A DNA stretch of 64,000 bases from NCBI RefSeq assembly GCF_000826685.1, contig NZ_JROO01000010.1, forward strand, positions 124,001-188,000. Direction: 5' to 3'. The position numbers and the translations under genes are program-made. The notes beneath the pieces were generated by a model, which saw only the letters and a program-made list of their open reading frames with translations, had not been told where the DNA came from and made no database searches. The DNA comes from Streptomonospora alba (lineage in GTDB: Bacteria > Actinomycetota > Actinomycetes > Streptosporangiales > Streptosporangiaceae). Positions 51,819 through 61,500 of this stretch are shown piece after piece. Position 1 is the stretch's first letter; each line of letters begins with the position of its first letter.

Positions 51819-52679
51819 GACCGACCGTCCGTAGGGATCGCTGTGGAAGCATGGCCAATTGGCCGGAGAAACGTGAAACGACTGTTCCGTCGATGTTCGT
51901 AATGAAGTATACCGCTTTTATTGCGCTTGACCGCGATAGGTGAATAAAGCCACGCATCGAAAGGGTGACATATTTGTTGTGGTGATGTAAGTAAACGCTA
52001 ACCGGAGTCGGTGAAGCCCTGACTGGGTCGTGATCTGGGCGGTCAGCCCTTCCCAGTACAGACCACCGACCCGCGCATCAACCCGGTGCGGCAAGGGCGG
52101 CGGCAAGAGGCGGCACAGCGGCACCCCGCGTCGCCGCGGGAGCGGACCATCGTCCGGAGCCGAAGCGCCGGACCCATGCCAGAGCCTGTGCGGCCCCTGA
52201 ATTCCGCTGCCTGGAGGCGGATCGTCCAGCGGGCTGCCGATTCGCGCCAACCCGTCCGGGGCCTGGGCCCGTATAGGTGCCCGTGCCGGGTGCCCGGGTT
52301 CGGTCTGCCCGCGTTAGCAGTGGGCTGCACCCGCACGAACCTCACCCCTCCGCTTAATCCGAAGAGCCACTCGAGCCTTAGCCGTGCCGACGGTAGATAC
52401 ACGACAAGAGTACCCGGATTCATCCCTCGAGGTGCTGTGCCTCCTTCAGGCCGGGATGACCTCCGAAACGCAGGAGAGGCGACAAATCTGTTTATTCCGC
52501 TTCAGGTTGTTGACGCGTTCATCGAATTCTTCTCTTTCGTTCTCCGGTTGCTTTGGATTTCCTGGGGAGGCGAACCCTGGATCGATGTGATTGATGCAGG
52601 CGTCGAGAGCATCTTCTGGAGAGTTGGGTTGCCCTTTCCGGTGGTTCGGATGTTCGCTGGCCTGATTGGCCGTGCAGCC
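51819..52679. other. Gene-poor stretch beyond the regulator
   Basis: 51819-51990 is AT-rich and probably holds the regulator's promoter. The remainder shows only frames with poor codon character. On the minus strand near 52000-52100, VGGLYWEGLTAQITTQSG looks like a transposase scrap, but I cannot place it in a family. Confidence 0.4.
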
Positions 52680-53303
52680 GGTATGTGTGGCCGTAAAATC
52701 CTCGTAGTCGAAGAAATCTCGAAGTTACGTGCCGCAGCGTCCGATTCGGTGACAGTGTATGGCCGCTCTGCCTTCCATGAAGGATCGGAAATCTGTTCCC
52801 GTTGATGCGGCCGAGCAGCTGCGCCATACGACGGTTCACGGCGTGATTTGGCTGACCGAATGGCTGTCCCGTACCAGCCGGCCGGGTACCGGTATTGCCC
52901 CCGGCGAACTGCGGACGCTCGTAGAGAACGTCGATCTCGAAGTCCCCTTGGTTAGCACGGCGGCTCACTGGCCGAACTCGAGCGCCTCTATCTCGCTGTA
53001 CCTGGGAGACCCCGCTGGTCTCCTTGTCGCTGATCTGTACGCCCGGAGCTTCTGAAGCACAGGAGTGGTCGTCCTCGTCGATACCAAGGATGATGACTCC
53101 TCCGGCCGTGTCGGCCAGCGCAGCGACGTCGGAGCACACTCGCGCTTGCCCGCGTCCGTGCGTTCGTACAGGTCGCGCTTGTAGTCGAGATCGAAGTTCT
53201 CGGGGACGTTGTTGGTGACCAGAAAGAGCACGTTGGCATAGGTGGCCTCGGCAACTCCGTTGCCGATGAGGGCTTCCAGCCGGGCGGAGCGCAATGTGGT
53301 CAT
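52680..53303 (-). pseudogene. Schlafen AlbA_2-type putative DNA-binding protein, frameshifted
   Basis: From the ATG at 53303: LRSARLEALIGNGVAEATYA, FDLDYKRDLYERTDAGKREC; then in a second frame DVAALADTAGGVIILGIDED; then another shift and, near the end, FPILHGRQSG and VTESDAAARNFE. The order (LDYKRxLY, then DVxALANTxGGxIxxGI, then RHGxxTxxLxESD) is that of AlbA_2/Schlafen-fold proteins, often associated with defence or regulation. At least three shifts make it dead. Confidence 0.5.
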
Positions 53304-53707
53304 GCTCCCAGGATGTTCGCCCGAGCTCCCCAGCACAGCGGTTCCCCTTGCTGGAAGAGCCGGCAGCCCTGGCCGCACTCATCGCCGACCAGGTGGAGAC
53401 GGGGTCGCCGACATCGGGGAGCATCCCGCGGTGACTTCGGGCGCCGTGCCCCCGGGATCAGGCCTTCCGCCATCGGGGGGCCTGGTCCCGGTAGGTGTGC
53501 GCACCGGAGGGGCGCCAGCCAGCCACTCCGACAAGGGTGGCCGCATGCGGACACCCCCTGGACGGTGGACCTTGGGCGAGCGTGTTGCCCAGCCTCGAAG
53601 GTGTCAAGAGCGCCCGTTCTGTCGAGAGATATAAACGTTTGGTGATCTTTCTTTGCGCTCAGTAACCCCCGTGAACCCTCCCCTTCCCCCAACTCAAAGG
53701 AGAGACG
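53304..53707. other. Upstream region of the halocin-like gene
   Basis: No gene is recognised in 53304-53600. The last 100 bases are AT-richer (AGATATAAACG at about 53626-53636) and should contain the promoter; AAAGGAG lies just before the TTG start. Confidence 0.5.
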
Positions 53708-54508
53708 TTGCAACGCATCCTTCGTAAGCCGGTGGCGATGGCTATCGCTCCGCTGACACTGGCATTCCTAGTGGGAGGGATGACGCCCTCCATGGCGGCG
53801 GCCCCGGAAGCCAAGGTCCCAGCAGGAGGTCAGGGCTCTGCCGCCACGCCTGCTAGCAATGCGGATGGGGCGTGCTCGACCGAGGAGTCCTCGGCGGGAG
53901 CGCTGACCGAGATGACCCTGGTCGAGGACCAGGAAGCGCGCGACCTGCCGGGTGCGGTCTCCGAGGCCGTGAAGAACGGAGAGATCTCCGTCCAGGCTCC
54001 GCAGAGTGCGTTGTCCCACGGGCAGACCAAGGTCTACACCGTGGATGCTGAGGACAAGGACACTACGTTCACCTCAGTGACCATCCCCGTCGGCGGGGAC
54101 TACAGCATGTTGAGCAACCTCACGGTTCTCTTCAACGAGAGCGGAGACATCGTCCAGTACGGCGAGACGCTCATCAGTGAGAACGACGCCGGAAACTTCA
54201 ACATCACGAGTTTCACGGACGGCGAGCTCGTGAACAGCAACGACACGGATCTGCCCTACATGACAGACGCCCAGCTGCAGCAGGATGCGGCCAGCGGTGA
54301 AGCGATGGCTACGGCGGGGGCCGGATCTACGGCCGCCTGCGTCGCGGCCGTTCTTGGCGTAAGTGGCGCCACCGCGTATCTTATCGTGGGTGCCTGCACA
54401 GGCGCGTGCACGGTTCCCGGGGTGGGAACGGCGGTATGTGTCGCGTGCATCGGCGCCTACGCCACTGTCGGTGGAGCGTCGATCACCGCCGTCGCCAGCT
54501 GCTTCTAG
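53708..54508 (+). CDS. Secreted protein with Cys-rich hydrophobic C-terminus (halocin C8-like bacteriocin candidate)
   Basis: 266 residues from a TTG with an excellent AAAGGAG site. A signal peptide (about 1-31: basic RKPVAMA, hydrophobic APLTLAFLVGGM, cleavage near SMAAA) shows export. The middle (about 60-205) is acidic and soluble. The last 60 residues (207-266) are Gly/Ala/Val-rich and hydrophobic with six Cys (211, 230, 234, 244, 247, 265), two in CTGAC and CVAC. That layout (signal, acidic domain, Cys-rich hydrophobic C-terminal peptide) resembles halocin-C8-type precursors, in which the C-terminal peptide is the toxin and the N-terminal part gives immunity. The similarity is structural, judged by eye. 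A small membrane protein follows after 10 bases. Confidence 0.6.
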   Translation: MQRILRKPVAMAIAPLTLAFLVGGMTPSMAAAPEAKVPAGGQGSAATPASNADGACSTEESSAGALTEMTLVEDQEARDLPGAVSEAVKNGEISVQAPQSALSHGQTKVYTVDAEDKDTTFTSVTIPVGGDYSMLSNLTVLFNESGDIVQYGETLISENDAGNFNITSFTDGELVNSNDTDLPYMTDAQLQQDAASGEAMATAGAGSTAACVAAVLGVSGATAYLIVGACTGACTVPGVGTAVCVACIGAYATVGGASITAVASCF

Positions 54509-54518
54509 TGAGTCCATA

Positions 54519-54725
54519 ATGGTGAAGAAGACGTGGATGTTCGTGATTAGCCTGGTCGGGATGGCCATGTCGGCTGCCGTGTTGATCTTGTTCATCCCGC
54601 CGCTGTTTCGCTCGGGCGAGCAGGGCAGCGTCTGGGCTGTCGGGGTGCTCACGTGCCTCACCGTGGCCTTCGCAGTGGGGACGCGGTACTGGCGTCCATC
54701 GACGTCGGCCTCGGACGGCAGATAG
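54519..54725 (+). CDS. Small two-helix membrane protein, possible immunity or export partner
   Basis: 68 residues: basic MVKKTW, then two transmembrane segments (about 6-28 and 39-56) joined by the loop FRSGEQGS, with a hydrophilic tail. It starts 10 bases after the halocin-like gene, so it is almost certainly co-transcribed. Small membrane proteins next to bacteriocin genes often confer immunity, but nothing in the sequence proves that. Confidence 0.6.
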   Translation: MVKKTWMFVISLVGMAMSAAVLILFIPPLFRSGEQGSVWAVGVLTCLTVAFAVGTRYWRPSTSASDGR

Positions 54726-54741
54726 TCCGGGCCGGGCCCAC

Positions 54742-54793
54742 GAAGGTCGTGGCAGACACTCGATGGGACCTCTTAGCATCTGTCACGACCTTC
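54742..54793. terminator. Long hairpin after the two-gene operon
   Basis: GAAGGTCGTGGCAGA (54742-54756) and TCTGTCACGACCTTC (54779-54793) form a 15-bp stem with one mismatch and a 22-base loop, 16 bases after the stop of the small membrane protein. There is no T tract; it could be a terminator or an old insertion-sequence end. Confidence 0.4.
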
Positions 54794-55098
54794 GCCTGGG
54801 CGGAGTCGACGACAACGAGCACGCCCGCCACCTCGCGTGAGAAGGACAAGCGCGGCCTTTCGGCGGTACTGGGAGCTGTCGGCGATCGCGGCGCTGTGCG
54901 ACGCGCGACCGGCACCCAGCCGCTCGCGTCCGAGGCGCTGGCCCGGGTCAGCGACGAACTCCACGCGGCGCTGGGCAACCTGGAGCTGGTGCTGGACCTT
55001 GGCAAGGGGGCCCGCCCGCCTGAGCGAGGACGGGCAGCCACCCCAGCCAGTCGTCACCCAGGGGTAACCAATCGGTCTGCGTCGGCGCGGGTCGAGAT
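54794..55098. other. Unassigned stretch
   Basis: One plus-strand frame (PLASEALARVSDELHAALGN, about 54922-54981) looks coding but has no start and no family I recognise; it may belong to the gene truncated by the IS3 remnant downstream. Confidence 0.3.
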
Positions 55099-55316
55099 GA
55101 ACCTCGGCCGAAGACCTCGGTATCAGCCGCTCGTGCCTGCAGAACCGGGTCGCCCAGGCCGCCGCCGAGGAGAAAGCGGCCGGCGAGGCCGCCCGGCCCA
55201 AAAAGTGCGGAAAAGAAGGAACCCGCCGAGCTGCGCCGCCGCAACAAGCAACTGGAAGGCGAAAACCAGATCCTCAAGCGGGCCGCAGCTTATTTTGCCA
55301 GTGAGACGAAGAGCCG
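55099..55316 (+). pseudogene. IS3-family OrfA, C-terminal fragment
   Basis: The plus strand reads DLGISRSCLQNRVAQAAAEE, then after a one-base shift ELRRRNKQLEGENQILKRAA and YFASETKS, the standard OrfA helix-turn-helix exit and leucine-zipper region. OrfB is absent. It is inserted directly before the LysR fragment. Confidence 0.7.
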
Positions 55317-55328
55317 AGTTCCCTCGAG

Positions 55329-55835
55329 TTGGACCGGCTGTGCCGCCGGGGTGCGCTGGACCTCGCATTGATGGCGGCGTGCGACCAGAGTCCCGACAGC
55401 GCCCACCGCCTGGGTGACGAGGAGTTCGTCGTGGTCCTGGGCACGGGGCACCCTGAGCTCGCCGCGGACCGCGTCGAATTGCGCGACCTGGCGGAGCAGG
55501 AGTGGGTGAGGTTCGATCACGACAGCGCGCTCGACGGCGTGCTGCTGAATGCGCTGCGGGACAACGGGATAGCCCCGGCAACGGCCGCGCGCGTGTCCCA
55601 GACGGCGACGGCCGTGCGCTGGGCCGCCCACGGACTCGGGGCGACGCTCGCTCCGGCCTCCGCGGTGCCCGCCGGATACGAGCACCTCGTGCGCCCGGTG
55701 TCCCCCGCCGTGTCCCAACCCGTCGTCGCAGTGATCCGCCGTGACGCGGGACCGGGCGAGACGGCCCTGCTCGAGCTCCTGCGTCGAGAGACCTGGGGGC
55801 GACCCGCTGCCGCCGCTGCCCGGTCCATGCTCTGA
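55329..55835 (+). pseudogene. LysR-family regulator, C-terminal effector-domain fragment
   Basis: 168 codons: GALDLALMAACDQSPDSAHR, LGDEEFVVVLGTGHPELAAD, AATAARVSQTATAVRWAAHG and LGATLAPASAVPAGYEHLV are the second half of a LysR effector domain. The DNA-binding half is missing, cut off by the IS3 remnant, so the product would be inactive as a regulator. Confidence 0.7.
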
Positions 55836-55959
55836 CGGCCCGACACCCGCTCCCTCCCCGAGATCACCGGCTACGCCGCCCGGCGGCGAGCGGGGAGTGG
55901 TCCCCGCCGCGCGGAAGGGGACGGCACCGTTGTCGTCCCCCGCCCCTAGAGTCCCGCAC

Positions 55960-57620
55960 ATGACGCAGAAACCCTTCGGTGTACACGCCGACGAGAACGG
56001 ACGCGCTGACAGTTCAACCCGACTCGATCGGTTGCGAGCGCGGCTGGAGACCGCCGAGCCCGCCGAGGCCCGCGAGGCCGTCCTGGAACTCATGCACCTC
56101 TCCGCGGCGGGCGATGGCGGCGAAGCCCTGAAACTGGCCGTACGGTTCAGCTGCAGAGCCGACTACTCGGACGAGGAGCTGCTTCGGCTGTGGTCGACGG
56201 TCGAGGGCGACCCGGATGGATTCTGCGAGCACCTGCTCGCCCCGGCGTACTGTGCCGGCAAGGCCATCCGACGACTCGTGGAACTGTCGGTCCCCGGTGA
56301 TGGCGGGGAAGCCCTGAAACTGGCCGCCCGGTTCGTCAGCAAGGACCGGTATGCCTCCAGTCTGCTCCTGCGGCTGTGGAAGAGGGTCCGCGACCCGGAC
56401 GGATTCGCCCAGCACCTGCTCGCCCCGGCGTTCCGTCACGAGTGCAGGACCGAGCTGCGGCTGTTCCATGCCGGGTCGCTGACCGGCCTGCGGCATCTCA
56501 CGATGCTCACCAAGCTCCGCCTCGCACATTGCAAGAAGATCGACCTGACCGAGGTCGGCGAACTCGCCGAGCTTACCGACCTCGAACTCACGACTGCACG
56601 AGCATCACGGACCTTACCCCGATCGGTCGGCTCACCCGGCTCACCCGGTTCGAGCTGAACGGATTCGGATCGAGATCCGTGGACCTTACCCCGATCGGCC
56701 GGCTCACCCGGCTCACCCGGCTCGTAGTGGACGTCGGATCCTTCGAGGACACTGAGCCGTTACTGAACCTCGGGCGCCTCCGCGAGCTGAACCTCAAGTG
56801 GGCCAATGCGCGCTCCGTGCACGGTTTCGGCCGGGCCTTCCCCGCCTTGGAATCGCTGAAGCTCCAGGGCCGGGGCTTCAGGGACATGGACGGCCTCCGC
56901 GCTATTCCACACCTCACCCACCTCGCACTGAGCCACCTCGACCAGCTCCGCGACCTCTCGCCGTTCGCCGCGATGCCCAGACTCGAGTCCCTGCGCATCG
57001 AGAATTGTGAGAACCTGACGACGCTGGACGGGCTCGGGCCCCATCCACGGCTGGCGGAACTGGCGATCGACAGCTGCCACAGCCTGCACAGCCTCGACGG
57101 CCTCGGTGACCAACCGGAACTGCACACGGTGAAGTTGTTCGGAGGCCGCTCGCTGACCGATCTCGGCGGTCTCGCCCGACTGCCCGCGCTGCATACCCTG
57201 TACATCAACGGTACGGACCTCAGCGACATCGACGAGCTGGCCGGATCTCCGCTGGTCGAACTGCGCCTCCTCTGGATGAAGGGCCTGGAGTCGCTCAGCT
57301 CCCTGCAGCACTGCCCCGGACTGAAGAGACTGACCCTGTGGGGTTGTCCGCGCGTCGAGGACATACCCGATTCCCTCGAATCGCTGTCCCTAACCGCTGC
57401 GGACTGGAAGAAGCACCTGTCCCGGATCGCCGGCCAGGAGAACCTCCGATTCCTCGAGCTGGTGGCCCCTCCGGAAGACGTCTCCCCGCTGCTCGGCATG
57501 CCGTCGCTGACGCACCTCCGGGTCCACGCGAGGTCCGGGATCATCACGGACTCGGGAACCCTTGATCCCGTGGTAGGCGAACTCAGGAAACGCGGCGTGA
57601 GCGTCGCCATCGGCCGCTGA
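55960..57620 (+). pseudogene. Leucine-rich-repeat protein split by a frameshift
   Basis: The first part (55960 to about 56595) encodes a helical region with two copies of a 60-residue unit sharing GDGGEALKLA, LLRLW and DPDGFxxHLLAPA, then the first LRRs (LTMLTKLRLAHCKKIDLTEV). Between about 56592 and 56600 a one-base deletion shifts the frame. The second part continues CTSITDLTPIGRLTRLTRF with about 14 more LRR units to a stop at 57620. A near-identical 24-codon unit is duplicated at 56609 and 56681. As one protein it would have about 550 residues, cytosolic, probably for protein binding. A sequencing error is possible because both halves are otherwise clean. Confidence 0.75.
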
Positions 57621-57693
57621 GCCAGCCCGGCCCGCTGTGTGGAACCGGCTCGGCGGCCCCCGCTGCACGACCCTCCAACCCAAGGTGCTGCCC

Positions 57694-58566
57694 ATGACTT
57701 TTGAAGCACAGGATGAACTCGCCCGATTCCGCTCGATGGCCCTCGCAGAGGGCATCCCCCAGGACGAAGTCGAGCGGTGGATCGCCACCGCCCGCCCGTG
57801 CGCGAAACTGGAATCGAGAAGTGACGGGCCGGTCGCGGGCCGGCTCGGCGGCCCGTTGATGCTCCCCGCCGACGCCCCTGACCCCTGGTGCGGGCTCGCC
57901 GCCACCGTCGACCTCGCCGCACTGCCCGAGGAGGCGACGGACCTCCCTCTGCCGACCGATGGCCAGCTTCTGCTGTTCGCCATCCCCGATCCCCAGCTGA
58001 TGGGCTGCCAATCGCTGGGCAGTGCGCTCTACATCCCCGCAGGTACACCGGTCGAGGAGCGCCAAGTGGATCTCGACCCGGCACCGTGCGACGGCGAAGA
58101 CTACGGCGAGTTCCCGGAGGGCCGGCTTCGCCTGGAAACCGACCTGTCCCTACCTTTCCACTCTACGGTTCACGACCCCGGTCCTCCTCCTGTCACCATG
58201 CGGTTCCCGGGGGACCATTTGACCGTGGACCAATGCCGGGCCTGGGGGGACATGTTTATGGAATGGGCAGACGAGTCGCAGGGCCTCTTCTCTCCCGGAC
58301 TCCGGATCGGCGGCTACGCCCAGGACGAATACCAGGACGAGGACCCCGCCGTAATGGCTGGATGGGAGGCGGCACGAGCGGAGAGCAAAGGCGATCTGCC
58401 GGCATCTGAGGCCGACATACGCCCTGAGAACTGGGTGTGCCTCGCTCAGTGGTCTCATGCGATCGAGGGCTTGGAGATGTCGTTCTTCTCCTGGTCGATC
58501 GCCCGGCAGGATCTGGCCGCAGGACGCTTCGACCGGGTCTACGCCACCATGACCTGGAATCCGTAG
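57694..58566 (+). CDS. DUF1963 (YwqG-like) protein
   Basis: 290 residues: RLGGPLMLPADAPDPWCG, LPLPTDGQLLLFAIPD and the C-terminal WSIARQDLAAGRFDRVYATM are the DUF1963 landmarks. The family has no established function; members often neighbour LRR or SMI1/KNR4-type proteins, as here with the LRR gene 73 bases upstream. The ATG at 57694 is chosen over a longer frame at 57637, because DELARFRSMALAEGIP begins the usual N-terminus. Confidence 0.85.
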   Translation: MTFEAQDELARFRSMALAEGIPQDEVERWIATARPCAKLESRSDGPVAGRLGGPLMLPADAPDPWCGLAATVDLAALPEEATDLPLPTDGQLLLFAIPDPQLMGCQSLGSALYIPAGTPVEERQVDLDPAPCDGEDYGEFPEGRLRLETDLSLPFHSTVHDPGPPPVTMRFPGDHLTVDQCRAWGDMFMEWADESQGLFSPGLRIGGYAQDEYQDEDPAVMAGWEAARAESKGDLPASEADIRPENWVCLAQWSHAIEGLEMSFFSWSIARQDLAAGRFDRVYATMTWNP

Positions 58567-58832
58567 CGCACACCGGGAACGGCCGAGACCCGGCCCCGAG
58601 GCCCGCGGGCCCCTGGCTGCTCTGTCCCCGAACACATCCGGCGGTTTCGCGAGTCGGCTCGATGCCCCGGGGCCGGGCCACGCCTGCCGTCGGCGGTGCA
58701 GGCCGATGGGCATCCGCGCCCGGGACGAGCGGGGGATGTCCGCCCCGCGGCCCTGCACCTTTCGATGGCACCGCCCAGTCTCGGTCCTTCGCGTCTCGTG
58801 GTGGAATCCACCGCAGCGGCAGCCTTGCCGGT

Positions 58833-59790
58833 ATGACGATCTCGAACCCCACACCGGCACCTGCCGCCTCCGGCGGCCGGTCCCGCGCCGGCGGCGTGCT
58901 CGAACCGCTGCGCCGCCATCCCCTGCTCAGCTTCTTCGTGCTCGCCAACCTGATGAGCTGGACCGCCTGGACACCTTACGTCCTGCCCCAGAACGGGCTG
59001 GGCGTGTGGGACTACCGCTTCCCCGAATTCCTCGGGACCTCCCAGCTCGCCGGCGTGCTGCTCGGGGGCCTACCTGGGTCCGATCGCCTCGGCGCTGCTC
59101 GTCACCGCTGTCGCCGACGGGCGGGCCGGGCTGCGGAGCTGGCTCGGGCGGATGTGGCGCTGGAGGGTCCGCTGGCACTGGTACGCAGTGACCCTGCTCG
59201 GTGTGCCGGCGGCGGTGCTGGCCACCGGATGGATCTACTCCGGAGGGCAGGTGAGCGCACCGTCGATGATGGCGGTCGCCGCCTATGTCCCCGCCCTGCT
59301 CCTCCGGATTCTCACCACCGGACTCGCCGAGGAGCCCGGCTGGCGCGACTTCGCCCTGCCCCGCATGCAGCGCCGGTTCGGTCCGCTATTCGGGACGATG
59401 CTCCTCGGCCCGTTGTGGGCGGTGTGGCATCTGCCGCTGTTCCTCACCGAGTGGGGCGGCTGGCCGGATGCGAGCTGGACCCGCCCGGCGGCGTTCCTGA
59501 TCTTCTGCCTCGCATTCAACATCATCATGACCTGGGTGTTCAACCGCACCGGTGAAAGCATGCCGCTGGCCATGCTGGCCCACGTCAGCGTCAACAACTT
59601 CGCCTCGGTCATATGGATCGATATGTTTCCTGCACTCGACGGGGATGCCTCAATGAACGCGATGGCCCTCGGCTCGGTCGTCGCCGCGGTGCTGATCCTG
59701 CTGGGAACCGGCGGCCGACTGGGCTACCGGGCCCCGACCGGCGCCGACCCGCTCCGAGCGGGATCGATCCCGGGCGGCGGGTTGAGCGAC
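58833..59790 (+). pseudogene. CPBP-family intramembrane metalloprotease with a frameshift
   Basis: From the ATG at 58833 the first frame encodes HPLLSFFVLANLMSWTAW onward to QLAGVLLG. At a run of five G (59064-59068) the frame changes and continues AYLGPIASALLVTAVADG, then the catalytic motif GLAEEPGWRDFALP and LWAVWHLPLF (Glu pair and His for the metal). Removing one G restores a single 300-residue CPBP/CAAX-protease-like protein with about eight membrane segments. No stop follows where the family normally ends, about 59760, so the frame reads on to 60873. It may be a pseudogene or a homopolymer sequencing error. Confidence 0.75.
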
Positions 59791-59795
59791 CGCAT

Positions 59796-59821
59796 GCGTC
59801 CCGGGGCTCGCCCCGGGACGC
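59796..59821 (+). terminator. GC-rich hairpin after the CPBP gene
   Basis: GCGTCCCGGGG and CCCCGGGACGC pair perfectly (11 bp) around a CTCG loop, exactly where the CPBP gene would be expected to end. No T tract follows, as is usual for actinomycete terminators. Confidence 0.55.
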
Positions 59822-60389
59822 CGTGCCTCCCGGGGCACCCGCTCGGCCGGGGCCGGACGGTGCGACGCACCGCGGGCCGAATACCGCGATCGGCGTGTCG
59901 ACTGCCGCGCATTCTGGCGTCCACGAGTACCCATGTCGAGTCCGGTGTGGTCGCGCTGGATCACAAAAGCGCCCTCCAATTGCGCCGCTCGGGGTTCAAA
60001 TTTCGTCGTTACCTGCTATTTTTCCCTCCAGAGTGTCAATGTCGCTTGAAAAGGGGCTCTGGCACAGATTCGGTGAAGCCTCGCGCTCTTCCGATCAGGC
60101 GGCGAGCACGCGCCCCGAGATGGCCGGGCGCGAAGATGCCCGCGGCCACGGTGATCACGCGGGAGATGGTCGTCAGAGCGGGCTTGGTGGGAGAATGGGC
60201 GGGCAACGGAGCTCCTGGGGACAGTTCGTCTTGGTCGACTTCCTGTCTTACAGGGCTTTGTGCCTGCGGCCGCCTCTTCTGCAGTGCCCCTTGCGTAATC
60301 CTCGGAAACGCTAACTACCCGGCCGTGGGGGGAAGCTCCGACTGGGCGGAAGCGGGCGTGCCCAGCCGTCGGCACGGGAAAGGTCGAGT
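59822..60389. other. Gene-free stretch
   Basis: No supportable gene. A locally AT-rich patch (about 59995-60050) contrasts with the flanks, but I see no promoter or repeat to name. Confidence 0.5.
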
Positions 60390-61031
60390 TCAGTCCCGAC
60401 CCAGCTCGGTGCAGATACAAGCGTTGTTGCCGTCCGGATCGGCCAGCACGATAAAGGCCGGGGCATTGCTGTCGTCGACGACGCGTCCGCCTGCGGCAAC
60501 CGCTGCAGCAACCCGCCGGTCGGCGGCTTCCGGCGGGACCGTGAGGTCGAGGTGGAAGCGCTGCCGGTCGGGCGCCACGGAATCGGTCGTCTGGAACCAC
60601 AACGGCGGGAGCTCTCCTGAGGGGTCGGCGAGACCGCTACCCGCCTCACCACCGAGCAGGGCTGCCCAGAACGGCCGCACCGTGTCCGATACGGGCGTGT
60701 CCAGGGCCAGTTCGAGCACCTGTGCCTGCTCGGGACGCGAGACCAGCCCGTGGTCGGATGCGAGCGCGCTGATCTGCTCAGCGAGCCGGATATCCCGTTC
60801 TGCGACCCCTCCGACGTCGCGGCTGCGCAACACGAACCGGACATGCCCCGCACGCACATCGGCGTCGGGATGATGACCGACCGCCTCGGCGAGTTGAGCT
60901 ACAGCCGCGACGAACGCAGCACCCGCTCCGAACGAACCGGTCTCGAACCGAGCACGCAGCGTCCCCAGCAACCACCGCCAATCTGCCAGATCAACCTCCC
61001 GGACCCCAAGACGAGCGGGCTTCCGCACCAT
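60390..61031 (-). CDS. Pterin-4a-carbinolamine dehydratase/VOC fusion protein
   Basis: 213 residues. The N-terminal half (about 8-95) has the PCD fold motifs: DWRWLLGTLRARFETGSF, then AEAVGHHPDADVRAGHVRFV, where the His-His-Pro triad is catalytic. The C-terminal half (about 100-213) is a glyoxalase/VOC domain (VLELALDTPVSDTVRPFW, RFHLDLTVPPEAADRRV, ending IVLADPDGNNACI). This fusion is a known type in actinomycetes; its substrate is not established. It stands alone. Confidence 0.88.
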   Translation of the reverse strand: MVRKPARLGVREVDLADWRWLLGTLRARFETGSFGAGAAFVAAVAQLAEAVGHHPDADVRAGHVRFVLRSRDVGGVAERDIRLAEQISALASDHGLVSRPEQAQVLELALDTPVSDTVRPFWAALLGGEAGSGLADPSGELPPLWFQTTDSVAPDRQRFHLDLTVPPEAADRRVAAAVAAGGRVVDDSNAPAFIVLADPDGNNACICTELGRD

Positions 61032-61380
61032 GCCACCTCAGCTTCCGAGGGTCGACTACGCGGCTCCGGCCAATCCTGGCACCCATCACCCGACTCGGCG
61101 GACGCTTCCGGTCGGAGCACCAGTTGATTACAGCACACGTATCCGGGAGCCGGACACCACGATGTGAACCGTCCCAAGATCTGCACGCCACCCGGCGGTC
61201 AGCGGCCGCGCCGAGGCGGAACACACGCTCGAAGGCACCTCACACAGGTGGATGCCCGGGCGAGCGGGGCCGGGAGGCGAAGTTCCTCCCGGCCACCCGG
61301 CTCACGTGGCGGTGGATCCGGTGGTGGCGGGCAGGCGGCTGAGGCCGCACAGGAAGACGCGCTGGTCCTCGCCTAAGTCT
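61032..61380. other. Gene-free stretch
   Basis: I see no gene or named site; short frames only. It merges into the mosaic of fragments at 61381-61693. Confidence 0.5.
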
Positions 61381-61500
61381 ACGGGCCCTCGGGGCGCCAT
61401 TCGGGGAGCCGAACTCGTCGGTCTCCAGGCCTTCGAAGAAGGCGGTGGTCTCGGCGCGGCTGCGGAACCGGCCGCCGCCCAGGCTCGTGAGCACGATCTC
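61381..61500 (-). pseudogene. SAM-dependent methyltransferase (DUF574-like), C-terminal scrap
   Basis: Minus strand: GGGRFRSRAETTAFFEGLET, then EWRPEGP and stop in an adjacent frame. The pattern RxRxExxxFFxGLE followed by WRPxGP is the end of actinomycete SMT/DUF574 methyltransferases. Only about 40 codons remain. Confidence 0.4.

Noticed and set aside
52086-52805. A plus-strand frame with the hydrophobic segment AFIEFFSFVLRLLWISWGGE.
   Set aside because: Its 3' end is antisense to the AlbA_2-like remnant, its 5' half is random in composition, and no start with a ribosome site is seen.
59152-60873. The CPBP frame read as a single 573-residue protein.
   Set aside because: Everything after about residue 205 lacks membrane segments or family similarity and crosses a terminator-like hairpin; the frame merely lacks stops.
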